Below, piece after piece: positions 46,491-57,105 of a DNA stretch of 64,000 bases. The notes beneath the pieces are model-generated. The model had not been told where the DNA came from. It did no database searches and saw nothing but the letters and a program-made list of their open reading frames with translations. Each line of letters opens with the position of its first letter. The first letter of the stretch is position 1. Source of the stretch: Pegoplata infirma (Eukaryota > Arthropoda > Insecta > Diptera > Anthomyiidae); assembly GCA_963921195.1 (NCBI GenBank), contig OY992540.1, positions 43,051,890 to 43,115,889 on the forward strand, in the 5' to 3' direction. The translations under genes and the position numbers were made by a program.

Positions 46491-47030
46491 GTTGAAAACA
46501 CGCTAACTTTTGAAAGACTTTACGGAGGCTCCTGAAGTTTGACATATATGTTCTCCATTTACCGGGTCAGGTTGGTGTTGCAATCCAGCGAAATCGGTCA
46601 AGTGGTTCAAAAGTTATGAGCAAAAGAGTAAATTTCGGCAAGGGTATTTTTCGAATTTACAAGATTAAAACCATTATAACTTTCGAAAGACAATTCTGAG
46701 GGGGCTGAAGCTTAGCATATATATTTGCCGTTCCCCAAGGCTGTTTGGTTTTGAATTTCAGCAAAATCGGTTCAGTGGTTCAAAAGTTATAAGCAAAGCA
46801 CTGAATTTCAGATTTGTTTCACCTTAAACTGTTGAAAACTCGTTAAACAAGTTTTAGAAGCATGATGAAATACCAGTTTTTTAAAACTTGTTGTTGTTTG
46901 TTTTCTTGTCGTGGGGTGCAGTTTAGTTGTTAGACAAGTAAATATTTGTTATTGTTTTGATATTGTTTTTGTAACTGTATGTAACGGTGTATGGTAAGAA
47001 TTTTTGGAAAAAAAAATCAAATGAAGTAAA
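46491..47030 (+). repeat. Inner left arm of the palindrome
   Basis: GTTGAAAACACGCTAACTTT, GGAGGCTCCTGAAGTTTGAC, ACCGGGTCAGGTTGG, GTGGTTCAAAAGTTATGAGC and GGGGGCTGAAGCTTAGCAT follow in order. The inverse lies at about 47760-48282, with roughly a dozen mismatches over the first ~330 bases by eye (about 96% identity). The related centre at 14390-14925 has diverged much more. Confidence 0.85.
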
Positions 47031-47036
47031 ATAAAA

Positions 47037-47709
47037 AGTGGGAAATATGTGAAATATTTTTTTTGTATTGCATGTAGGTATAAAACAACAAAAATATTTT
47101 ACAAAGTAATTTTGTTACTCAACGAAATTGTACACTAAAAAAAATATTTACACTAAAAAAAATGTTACACTCAAAAAAAAATGTATACATAATTTTTTTT
47201 TAATGAAATGGCACACTCAAAAATGCTGACAGTCAAAAAAATTTTACACTCAAAAAAATTTGATTGATTAAAAAAAAGTTTTACTCAAAATAATATATTT
47301 CTAAGGCCGCTGTTCCAAAAAAAGTAATTCACACAAAAAATGTGAAAATGAAAATTTCCGTTTTTTTTTGGTGTTCTAGATTTCACATCCTAATTTCCTT
47401 TTTCGTTTTGTTTCACATAAATAAAATTTAGTGAAAGTAAAACGAATGCACTTTTTTCTTATAATTTTTTAAATTTTAATTATTCGATTTCAACTTTGAA
47501 TGAAAACATGATCAACAAAACACTAAACTTGATTTAATGTGATTCGGAAATTTTCATGTGAATTGAAAAGTTGTGCAAGACAGAACAGAGGCCTAATAAA
47601 AAATTTGTGATGCAATTTTTTGAAATTTTTTTAGAAAATTACTATCAGATGACATTGTGGAGGGTATTCATAGATTCGACCAAGTCGAACTTAATTTTTC
47701 TACTTGTTT
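47037..47709 (-). mobile_element. Inverted mini-me 5' segment in the centre of the palindrome
   Basis: Reverse complement of 30782-31180: tandem TTACACTCAAAAAAA motifs, CATTGTGGAGGGTATTCATA, GATTCGACCAAGTCGAACTT and CTACTTGTTT at the end. It is interrupted by the MITE at 47305-47593. Confidence 0.8.
47305..47593. mobile_element. PIF/Harbinger-type (Tourist-like) MITE, 289 bp
   Basis: TIRs GGCCGCTGTTC and the complement of GAACAGAGGCC are flanked by the 3-bp duplication TAA (47302-47304, 47594-47596). The sister arm near 30894 has a single undisturbed TAA/TTA, which is the empty site. The GGCC..GTTC ends and 3-bp TWA duplication are typical of PIF/Harbinger MITEs. Internally TTTCACAT/ATGTGAAA words repeat. 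No coding capacity. Confidence 0.87.
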
Positions 47710-47759
47710 TATATTACCATCTTCTTCTTTAAAAACCAAAAACAAATTAACATTCAATC

Positions 47760-48282
47760 ATACACATACTTTATTTGATTTTTTCCCGTTACATACAGTT
47801 ACACTAACAATAACAAAACAATAACAAATATTTACTTGTCTAACAACTAAACTGCACCCCACGACAAGAAAACAAACAACAACAAGTTTTACAAAACTGG
47901 TATTTCACCATGCTTATAAAACTTGTTTAACGAGTTTTCAACAGTTTAAGGTGAAACAAATCTGAAATTCACTGATTTGCTTATAACTTTTGAACCACTG
48001 AACCGATTTTGCTGAAATTCAAAACCAAACAGCCTCGAGAAACGACAAATATTTATGCTAAGCTTCAGCCCCCTCAGAATTGTCTTTCGAAAGTTATAGT
48101 GGTTTTAATCTTGTAAATTCGAAAAATACCCTTGCCGAAATTTACTATTTTGCTCATAACTTTTGAACCACTGGACCGATTTCGCTGGATTGCAATACCA
48201 ACCTGACCCGGTGAATGGAGAACATATATGTCAAACTTCAGGAGCCTCCGTAAAGTCTTTCAAAAGTTAGCGTGTTTTCAAC
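47760..48282 (-). repeat. Inner right arm of the palindrome
   Basis: Reverse complement of 46491-47030: CCACGACAAGAAAACAAACA, TTTTGAACCACTGAACCGAT, AGCTTCAGCCCCCTCAGAAT, TCAGGAGCCTCCGTAAAGTC and AAAGTTAGCGTGTTTTCAAC. Confidence 0.85.
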
Positions 48283-48322
48283 GGACAGACAGACAGACAG
48301 ACGGACGGACGGACGGACGGAC
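48283..48322 (+). repeat. Right-arm microsatellite GGAC(AGAC)4(GGAC)5
   Basis: Ten tetramers between TTTCAAC and ATCGCTAG. Reverse-complemented this is (GTCC)5(GTCT)4(GTCC)1, the same flanking variant units as the 15.2-kb array in the other arm. It therefore records the unexpanded state. Confidence 0.98.
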
Positions 48323-48519
48323 ATCGCTAGATCGACTTAAAATCGATCAAGGATCATGAATATATATACTTTATGGGGTCCTAGACCAATATTTCGATGT
48401 GTTACAAACGGAATGACAAACTTATATATACCCTCTATTACTAGAGTGGAGGGTATAAAAACTATGACAAAAAAAAAAATTGGTGAAAAAAATGTTGATA
48501 AAAAAAGTATTATTAAAAC

Positions 48520-48580
48520 ACAAGTAAGAAAGTGAAATTCGATTATGCGTAATGTATTGATACCCTCCACGGTATGAAAG
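48520..48580 (+). mobile_element. Mini-me 5' terminus
   Basis: ACAAGTAAGAAAGTGAAATT, a decayed hairpin CGATTATGCGTAATG and GATACCCTCCACGG. No 3' portion is recognisable downstream. The open frame on the minus strand over 48337-48684 reads through this and the palindrome end and is not a gene. Confidence 0.7.
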
Positions 48581-48806
48581 AGATTACACAGCTCAACATG
48601 AAAATGCGTATTGGATTCCGGTAAGTGGTTTAGGTAGTGTTTATTGAGCTGATTCCAAATCTGCGACCCAAATATGTTTATCACGTCAGGATTATGAGTT
48701 ATTCGCGGTTAAAGTGCCGAAAAAGGCCATTTTGGACCCTTTTTGAAAGCTTATAATAAAAGATCCTGACATGCGATTGACTTGGTATCAAGTTCATTCA
48801 AAAGTA

Positions 48807-49533
48807 CCCCTGCAAAACTTTGGTAATGGGTGGTGATTATATAACACATTACCAGGTAATGCATATACCTTATTTGTAGCATTATTTTAGGATGTCTTAC
48901 CAAACATTTGTTCCACAACGTATTATTTTCAAGTGAAAAATAATGCATTACTAATAATTTGCTACGTAATGCATGATAATTGGAAAAAATGTACTTCATA
49001 TTTATTATTTCTAAACATTAAACCATGGGTGACTTATATTTGGTTACATTATGTATTATTTGGAAGTTTGAAATAATGGATTATTTAATATTGGATGCAT
49101 AATTCATTACATTACATAATTATTTAAAAAAAAAAAATCATAAGTTTAAACTAGAGATGGGCTCACGACAGGAAATTTCTAACGACACACACTCACTAGC
49201 ATATTTTATCTACTTACACTCACTTACAATCACGTGAGTAAATTTAATACAAAATTACTTTTTCACTACTCGTAACACCTTATATATTATCTTCTGGTAT
49301 GCTATATTATTTCATTTCTCGTAACCAATAAAATATCATATATTTTACACCTTACTCGTATTCTTCGTTATAAATTTATGACTTATTTTATACCTTACTG
49401 GTATTCTTTGTGATAATGTGGATGCATTACTTTGAGTCTCATCGCCTGTTAAAATCATCAATGCTGAAATGTATAAAATAAGAGATCCTATACCTTATTT
49501 TATACCTCATTTGGTAATCTAAGTTTTGCTGGG
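48807..49533. mobile_element. TIR element, 0.73 kb, with CCYTGCAAAACTT-like ends
   Basis: CCCTGCAAAACTTTGGTAAT at the left and ATTTGGTAATCTAAGTTTTG plus CTGGG at the right are imperfect inverted repeats. TATACCTTAT and ACCTTACTGGTATTC words recur (48861, 49266, 49345, 49390, 49490), as do AATGCATTA palindromes. CAGCAAAACTT ends are common in hAT MITEs, but the 8-bp duplication is not clear. Confidence 0.55.
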
Positions 49534-49537
49534 TTGC

Positions 49538-49800
49538 GATGGTATTGTCAAAATAACAATTGTCAACAAACTATTTATAAAGTTGTTTGTTTTAAATTGA
49601 TTTACTAAATACTCTTGACAATGGAATTTGACGAATTCCGAAACACGTGTCGAGTCTTGCAAAATAACCAAACCAACCAATTAAAAAAAAAAAAACTTTA
49701 TAAATAGTTTCTTGAAAATTGTTACTGTGACAATATTATCGTAATGATTAGTAAAAGAAATATGACCTTGAGCTACTTAGAATAATCTTTCTCAAAGTGG
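49538..49800 (+). repeat. Dispersed repeat family J, partial copy
   Basis: CTCTTGACAATGGAATTTGA, CGAATTCCGAAACACGTGTC, GAGTCTTGCAAAATAACC, then GACAATATTATCGTAATGAT and TGACCTTGAGCTACTTAGAA. The hairpin GGAATT/AATTCC before GAAAC is perfect in this copy. Confidence 0.6.
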
Positions 49801-50777
49801 TATTTTTTTTAATGTTAAATGTTGCGGAATTTGGCAACGGTTCCGCACGGAATTTAGCAACTAAACGAAATCGAATAAACTGAAAATCCCTCCACCCTAC
49901 TTCAAGTGTTCACACTCTCCTAACCAAAATTTAATTTAGCCTATAAGAATGTACAACAAAAAAAAATACATAAAATTGTTTATAGTCGTAATTTTTATTA
50001 TCTGTTAATGTTTAATGGTCTTTTTTTTTTTTTTGCAACAATCAAACCAATGTGCATGAAAAATCACTACTACCACTATCAGATTTTATGATATAAAATG
50101 TTTTTTATTTGTGTTATTAACACACGGTTGGTCTTTTTGATTGTCCTTCATTAACATTTATTATTGTTTATTATTTAAGTTGTGTGGGTGGGTGTGTGTG
50201 TGTTTAAGTGTGTTAATGTTTGTGTGTGTCTTTATGTAACTGTTATTGTAATTATTATTACTGTTATTGTTATGTTGTTTGCATTTGGTTGCTGTTGGTA
50301 TTTGTAACAGCAAACTGTTTTAGTTATTCATATTGCGTTACATTATTATTGTAGTAAATTAATTATAACTGAGATTTTTTTCCTCATTTAATAGAATTTA
50401 ATGATAATATTTCATTAAGACAAAAAGAAGGAGAATATAGATAGAACGAGAAAAAAAGAGAGAGAGAGAGGAAGTGTAATTAAGTGAATGTATCCTTAAT
50501 GTAGTGTAGAATTTAGTTAGGAATAAAGATAAACCATTAAATATGTTTTAGAAATTTTATTATTAAAACAGATAATCGTTTTAAAAGGAAAAAAAAATAT
50601 CTAAAATCATTATTTTTTCCTTAAAACACATTATAGGGTAACAATCTGTCAATCCGTTGTAACACATAGAACGGAATTTACCGGTTCAAATTGGGGTTGC
50701 AGAAGGATTTCAGGGTTTCATGCAAAGTAAAAAATAGACTTTAAATTTGAAAAGGCTTAAATTTTTGAATTTTAAAA
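49801..50777. other. Low-repeat stretch with GT-rich and GA runs
   Basis: A GGGTGGGTGTGTGTGTGTTT run (50185-50230), TTATTGT/TGTTATTG words, and an AGAGAGAGAGAGG run near 50458-50470. No gene or termini. Confidence 0.45.
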
Positions 50778-50868
50778 ATTTCTCGGAATCTGAAAATTAT
50801 TCAATTGAAAAAATGTCTCAGAATCTATGGCTTTTTCTACAGAAAGAAAATGTTTCAGAAGCTGATAC
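50778..50868 (+). repeat. Isolated degenerate units of the 35-bp satellite
   Basis: TTTCTCGGAATCTGAAAATT, AAAAAATGTCTCAGAATCTA with GGCTTTTTCTA, and GAAAATGTTTCAGAAGCTGA are spaced about 35 bp apart. They match the satellite that starts about 900 bp downstream. Confidence 0.7.
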
Positions 50869-51764
50869 GTATATAATTAATTTCATTTTTACTGTCTACA
50901 TTTTCAAAAAAATAATAATAAAAAACAACACTTTGTTAATATTATTTCATGTTAAGTCTTTAGTAATTACCTGATTACAGATGACTAAACATTATTTATG
51001 TTAAAAGGACAAAAAAAGTGTATGTATTCTGTTTTTGTTTATAAATATACAATACTTTTTCTCTAACTTGGTTACCATTTCTATCAACTATTTATTTTTA
51101 TTTTTTTTTTTGTCCAACGACCTTTGATGTATCTAATTTTCGAATACAATGATACTCCTCTTTATACAATTTTATGTGTTTACTGATGTGTGTTTGTGTG
51201 TAGATGGTTCATTATTGTGTAGCAACCTTGAGTTAGTTCATTTTATACTTAAAGTTTTACTTTTTTGGGGCTGGGGTCTAATTAATGAAATGAGTTTTGG
51301 GCAAAAACGTCGAACAACTACTTACAAAAAAAGGATAAATAAATGTTTCAACATTTTATGTTCATTAAATTGTTTTTATGGAATTTTTGATCTACTTAAA
51401 AGTTAAAGGTTGCAATGATTTACGTTCTGTTTTTCTTAAGAAAATTAATCATTTAGTTTTAATAGGTTTATTATAGCCAACTCTACCTGACCTTTTTCAC
51501 AGCTTAAATAATAAGATGTTTCAACTTTTAAATTGGTTGGCTATTATTATAAACTCTTGCAGGGTTAAATGATGGTGAATGTTGTAATTATGAGTAATTT
51601 CAAGTTTTTTTTATATATTTTTATGCAAATTGTTGGCAAGCATTTATTTAATAGTTTCATTTGTTTTGTGAAGTGATTTGATGAAAAGATAAAAAATTTG
51701 TAAAGATTAAATTTTGAACAAAAAAAAAAAAAAATCAAGAATATAAGATATTTTATAAGGGATA
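50869..51764. other. AT-rich stretch without a recognised gene
   Basis: The frames over 50747-50974 and 51149-51406 show no recognisable domain and biased composition. GTGTGTTTGTGTGTAGATGG near 51187 is a short GT run. No mobile-element termini. Confidence 0.4.
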
Positions 51765-54700
51765 AATATCTCAGAATCTTAGAATTTTATAAATAAAAAT
51801 TATTTAAAACTTTTTCATTAGGAAAAATGTCTCAGAATCGATGACTTTTTCTTTCGGACAAATGTCTCAGAATCAGAGACTTTATAGGAAAAATATATCA
51901 CGTTATCTTTAAGAAAAATGTCACAGAATCTGAGACACTGTTTCCATATGAAAAATGTCTCAGAATCTGAAACACTGTTTCCATATGAAAACTGTCTCAA
52001 AGTCTGAGACTTTTTCTATAGGAAAAATGTATCAGAATCTCACACTTTGTCTAATGTCTCAGAATATGAGCATCTGAGAATTTTTCTCAGATTCTGAAAC
52101 TTTTTCTAAAGGAAAACTTTCTTAGAATCTGAGACATTTTAAATGTTATTTCTTATTTTTAAGCTGATCCGAATTTTCTACTTAAAGGAATAATGTTTCA
52201 GAATCATTGACTTTTTTATAGGAAAAATGTCTCAGAATCTGAGACTTTTTCTATAAGAAAAATGTCTCAGAATCTGAGACATTTTCTATAGGAAAAATCT
52301 TTCAAAATCTGACACTTTTTCTATAAGAAAAATGTCTCAGAATCGGAGACTTTTTCTAAGAGAAAAATGTCTCAGAATCTGAAACTTTTTCTATAAGAAA
52401 AATATATCAGAATCTGAGACTTTTTCTATAAGAAAAATCTCACAGAATCTGAGACTATTTCTATAAGAAAAATATATCAGAATCTGAGACTTTTTCTATA
52501 AGAAAAATCTCACAGAATCTGAGACTTTTTCTATAAGAAAAATGTCTCAGAATCTGAGACTTTTTCTATAAGAAAAATGTCTCAGAATCTGAGACTTTTT
52601 CTATAAGAAAAATGTCTCAGAATCTGAGACTTTTTCTATAAGAAAAATGTCTCAGAATCTGAGACTTTTTCTATAAGAAAAATGTCTCAGAATCTGAGAC
52701 TTTTTCTATAAGAAAAATGTCTCAGAATCTGAGACTTTTTCTATAAGAAAAATGTCTCAGAATCTGAGACTTTTTCTATAAGAAAAATGTCTCAGAATCT
52801 GAGACTTTTTCTATAAGAAAAATGTCTCAGAATCTGAGACTTTTTCTATAAGAAAAATGTCTCAGAATCTGAGACTTTTTCTATAAGAAAAATGTCTCAG
52901 AATCTGAGACTTTTTCTATAAGAAAAATGTCTCAGAATCTGAGACTTTTTCTATAAGAAAATTGTCTCAGAATCTGAGACTTTTTCTATAAGAAAAATGT
53001 CTCAGAATCTGAGACTTTTTCTATAAGAATCTGAGACTTTTTCTATAAGAAAAATGTCTCAGAATCTGAGACTTTTTCTATAAGAAAAATGTCTCAGAAT
53101 CTGAGACTTTTTCTATAAGAAAAATGTCTCAGAATCTGAGACTTTTTCTATAAGAAAAATGTCTCAGAATCTGAGACTTTTTCTATAAGAAAAATGTCTC
53201 AGAATCTGAGACTTTTTCTATAAGAAAAATGTCTCAGAATCTGAGACTTTTTCTATAAGAAAAATGTCTCAGAATCTGAGACTTTTTCTATAAGAAAAAT
53301 ATCTCAGAATCTGAGACTTTTTCTATAAGAAAAATGCCTCAGAATCTGAGACTTTTTCTATAAGAAAAATGTCTCAGAATCTGAGACTTTTTCTATAAGA
53401 AAAATGTCTCAGAATCTGACACTTTTTCTATAAGAAAAATGTCTCAGAATCTGAGACTTTTTCTATAAGAAAAATGTCTCAGAATCTCAGACTTTTTCTA
53501 TAAGAAAAATGTCTCAGAATCTCAGACTTTTTCTATAAGAAAAATGTCTCAGAATCTGAGACTTTTTCTATAAGAAAAATGTCTCAGAATCTGAGACTTT
53601 TTCTATAAGAAAAATGTCTCAGAATCTGAGACTTTTTCTATAAGAAAAATGTCTCAGAATCTGAGACTTTTTCTGTAAGAAAAATGTCTCAGAATCTGAG
53701 ACTTTTTCTATAAGAAAAATGTCTCAGAATCTGAGACTTTTTCTATAAGAAAAATGTCTCAGAATCTGAGACTTTTTCTGTAAGAAAAATGTCTCAGAAT
53801 CTGAGACTTTTTCTATAACAAAAATGTCTCAGAATCTGAGACTTTTTCTATAAGAAAAATGTCTCAGAATCTGAGACTTTTTCTATAAGAAAAATGTCTC
53901 AGAATCTGAGACTTTTTCTATAAGAAAAATGTCTCAGAATCTGAGACTTTTTCTATAAGAAAAATGTCTCAGAATCTGAGACTTTTTCTATAAGAAAAAT
54001 GTCTCAGAATCTGAGACTTTTTCTATAAGAAAAATGTCTCAGAATCTGAGACTTTTTCTATAAGAAAAATGTCTCAGAATCTGAGACTTTTTCTATAAGA
54101 AAAATGTCTCAGAATCTGAGACTTTTTCTATAAGAAAAATGTCTCAGAATCTGAGACTTTTTCTATAAGAAAAATGTCTCAGAATCTGAGACTTTTTCTA
54201 TAAGAAAAATGTCTCAGAATCTGAGACTTTTTCTATAAGAAAAATGTCTCAGAATCTGAGACTTTTTCTATAAGAAAAATGTCTCAGAATCTGAGACTTT
54301 TTCTATAAGAAAAATGTCTCAGAATCTGAGACTTTTTCTATAAGAAAAATGTCTCAGAATCTGAGACTTTTTCTATAAGAAAAATGTCTCAGAATCTGAG
54401 ACTTTTTCTATAAGAAAAATGTCTCAGAATCTGAGACTTTTTCTATAAGAAAAATGTCTCAGAATCTGAGACTTTTTCTATAAGAAAAATGTCTCAGAAT
54501 CTGAGACTTTTTCTATAAGAAAAATGTCTCAGAATCTGAGACTTTTTCAAAATATCTCAGGATCTATAGGAAAAATGTCTGAGAAAAATGTATCAGAATT
54601 TTAGACTTTTTCTATTAGAAAAATGTCTCAGAATCGAAGATTTTTTCTATAAGAAAAATGTTTCAAAATCTGAGACTTTCTTTAGGAAAAATGTCTTATA

Positions 54701-54795
54701 ATCTGACAACAAAAATAATAAAAATTTCTTTAGGAAAAAATTCTCTGAATCTTGGACTTTTTCTTTAGAAAAATGTCTAAGAATCTAAGAAATTT
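51765..54795 (+). repeat. Satellite of 35-bp dyad-symmetric units, about 85 copies
   Basis: The consensus unit is CTATAAGAAAAATGTCTCAG followed by AATCTGAGACTTTTT. GTCTCAG-AAT-CTGAGAC is a perfect 7-bp stem, and AGAAAAA/TTTTTCT extends the dyad over almost the whole unit. Units are degenerate at 51765-52525 and 54549-54795 and almost identical from about 52526 to 54548 (about 58 units). One truncated unit lies near 53031. Two GTCTCAG-to-CTCAGAC style variants and two CTGTAAG variants 105 bp apart hint at multi-unit duplications. No protein is implied. Confidence 0.95.
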
Positions 54796-55766
54796 TCTAT
54801 ATTAAAATCAGAGACAATGCACAAAATCATGTTTACTAAAATCTCTTTGCTCAAAACGCATATTAAGTCTGAAAATTTGAAAATTTTTAAATTATTTTCT
54901 GGACTGTTGTCTTCGGTCACGGTATAAGTATTTTTAGAACATTTTATTGATAAATCCAACTAAAAACTGTAACGTTTTTACATTTTCGCGTTATCTTCAA
55001 AATATTTAAAAACATTTATATAAAATTCTTTTAAGAATTTAATAACAAATTTCCTGTTAAATTTTTTTATTACAAAAAAAACTGTGTTAAATTACCTAAA
55101 ATAACTTTGGTAATATATTTTTTTTTTGAAAAATTTTAATAAGGCTTTTTGTATTTTTACATCATTAATCTTAAGATAAGTAAAAAACAACAAAAAAGAA
55201 CCTCCAAAAACAACAAATTAAAGACTAAAAATAAAGTTAAAGACAAATTACCTTGTTAACACAATATTGATTTACAGACACACAAACAAGCACGTATTTT
55301 GGGATTAATTATGAAGTTCGTTTGAACTTAATTGTGTGGCATAATATAAGACATGTTTACATTATACTTTTCGTTAAGACACATTATCATACAATACATA
55401 TATTCCCACACACATAAGCAACCGCGCCGCCACACATACTCATACAACGATAGACATTCTAGTAAAATTCCTGACATAGACACAAACAAAATTTAAACAT
55501 AGACAGTTGCTTAGAAATAGATAAGCATAACTGATTTACACACATACACATTTGTATAGAAGTGACAACAAATATGATAATACACACACACAAACATACA
55601 AATACAATAACATTTAAGCACATACACTCATACATATGTTCACAACTTCATTAAAATAAGTTAAACAAGCGTACTCATTCATATACACCGCACAAAACAC
55701 ACACATACACCCAGACTCATACAAGTACTCCACAGTCAATCACACTTAAAGACACAAAAATGTGAC
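54796..55766. other. Low-repeat stretch, CA-rich to the right
   Basis: AT-rich to about 55250, then many short ACACAC, CACATAC and CATACA runs to 55740, including a small GC patch CAACCGCGCCGCCACAC near 55421. No gene, no termini. Confidence 0.45.
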
Positions 55767-55774
55767 ATTGTAAC

Positions 55775-56904
55775 TAGAGTTTTTCTTTTCCCGGACTTTT
55801 TCATTTCCCGGGAAAGCGGGATTCGTTTTTAAATTTCCCGGGATCCCGGGAATTCCCGCAAAAACTAAAAACCCAAATTTTTTGTCAAAAAATGTATAAA
55901 AACCTTATGAATGCGATTACACTATTTATAATGTTTGTTAACACCATAAAAATCTTATTTAGTACCTTTAAAACAAATAAGAACAATTTTTGTTACACAG
56001 TTTTTACAAAAAAAACGACCCAAATATGTCGAAGTCTTTTAAAAAGTATTTTAAGGGAATATGTTCTTTCACATCGCTTTATCTGTTTTAATAATAAAAA
56101 TTTATCATTAAGTTCATTTTTACAATTGGTTCTCAAAGCTTTGCCTCTAAAACACAATAGTGGTATTCAGAGTCTTACTTGCCAGCCCTGGCACTGGTGG
56201 TAAAACAGCACTTTTTAAAATTACCTTTCAAAAATCATGTATTTTTTGAAAGAAGAAGTCTTTTGCTACATTGCCAGGGCTGGCAGAAAGACTCTGAATA
56301 CCTCTAATGAACCTGATTCAGAGGAATTTCTTAATTATGTCTCTGAAACTGAATGTAACTGTTTCAGAGAAATGAAATTATAAGAAACTTTACCTCAAAA
56401 AATTATTAAAAAATTTAAAAATTCTGGTTTCTAAAAGAAAAACCTGTTAATTTCAGAGTCATTCCTTACACAAATTTTATATCAATTTATCGATTTAAAA
56501 AAAGTCGTGTTCAGAGACATTAATATTTTCTACTGAAACAAAAAGAAAATTTTTCGGCTTCTGAAAAAAAGTATCAGGTTCTGATAATTATATCCTATCG
56601 AAGATTTAGATATTGTGAGACTTTTTTCATTTCGTAAGTCTTAGATTTTATGACATTTGTTAGTTAGAAGACATTTGTAAGCCCTCCTGGTCCCTGCGTA
56701 CGTTTCTGCCATCAATTATCGAGAATTTTAACAAAATCTCTAAAAAAATCACATACAAAATATTCAATAGAAGTCAAAAAATCAACAATTTCAAAGAAAT
56801 TAAAATTCCCGGGAATTCCCGCTCTATTTCCCGGGATTTCGGGATTGAAAATTTACGGGAATTCCCGGGAATTCCCGTCCCGGGAATTCCCGTGAAAAAC
56901 TCTA
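55775..56904. mobile_element. Nonautonomous hAT element, 1,130 bp, with GGGAATTCCC arrays
   Basis: A perfect 8-bp duplication ATTGTAAC (55767-55774, 56905-56912) flanks TIRs TAGAGTTTTTC and GAAAAACTCTA. Both ends carry clusters of CCCGGGAATTCCCG-type palindromes, two or three at the left and five or more at the right, in otherwise AT-rich DNA; such subterminal repeats often bind hAT transposase. An internal inverted repeat, TATTCAGAGTCTTAC..TGCCAGCCCTGGCA against its complement, lies at 56162-56193 and 56273-56303. The 103-codon frame at 55892-56203 has no transposase features that I recognise. Confidence 0.9.
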
Positions 56905-56969
56905 ATTGTAACCAACAAAATGTTATAGAAATAGATGATGAAAAATAAACAACAACAATAATAAAAAGA

Positions 56970-57020
56970 ACAAGTTATAGTGTTAAATTCGGTTGTGACG
57001 AATATTTTATACCCTTTAAT
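56970..57020 (+). mobile_element. Mini-me 5' terminus
   Basis: ACAAGTTATAGTGTTAAATT, the hairpin variant TCGGTTGTGACGAA, and TATTTTATACCCTTTAATAT. The text soon passes into the CACTAAAA MITE at 57106. The 3' half is not identified. Confidence 0.7.
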
Positions 57021-57105
57021 ATGTTTAAAAAAAATTTTGCGGCGGCGATAAATGTTAACAAATTCATTAATTATGCTTTTTGCACTTAAGCAATGCAATT
57101 GTATA

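Noticed and set aside
48337..48684. 115-codon minus-strand frame
   Set aside because: It reads through the palindrome terminus and a mini-me 5' end; the peptide FVIPFVTHRNIGLGPHKVY is the translated conserved end, which also appears in the frame at 13923-14405.
51765..54795. The 35-bp array as a CRISPR array
   Set aside because: Units are contiguous with no unique spacers and lie in a eukaryotic repeat context; it is a satellite.
55892..56203. 103-codon frame inside the hAT element as a transposase remnant
   Set aside because: No RNase H-like, BED-finger or dimerisation motif is recognisable, and composition follows the AT-rich background. It may be remnant sequence but cannot be supported.
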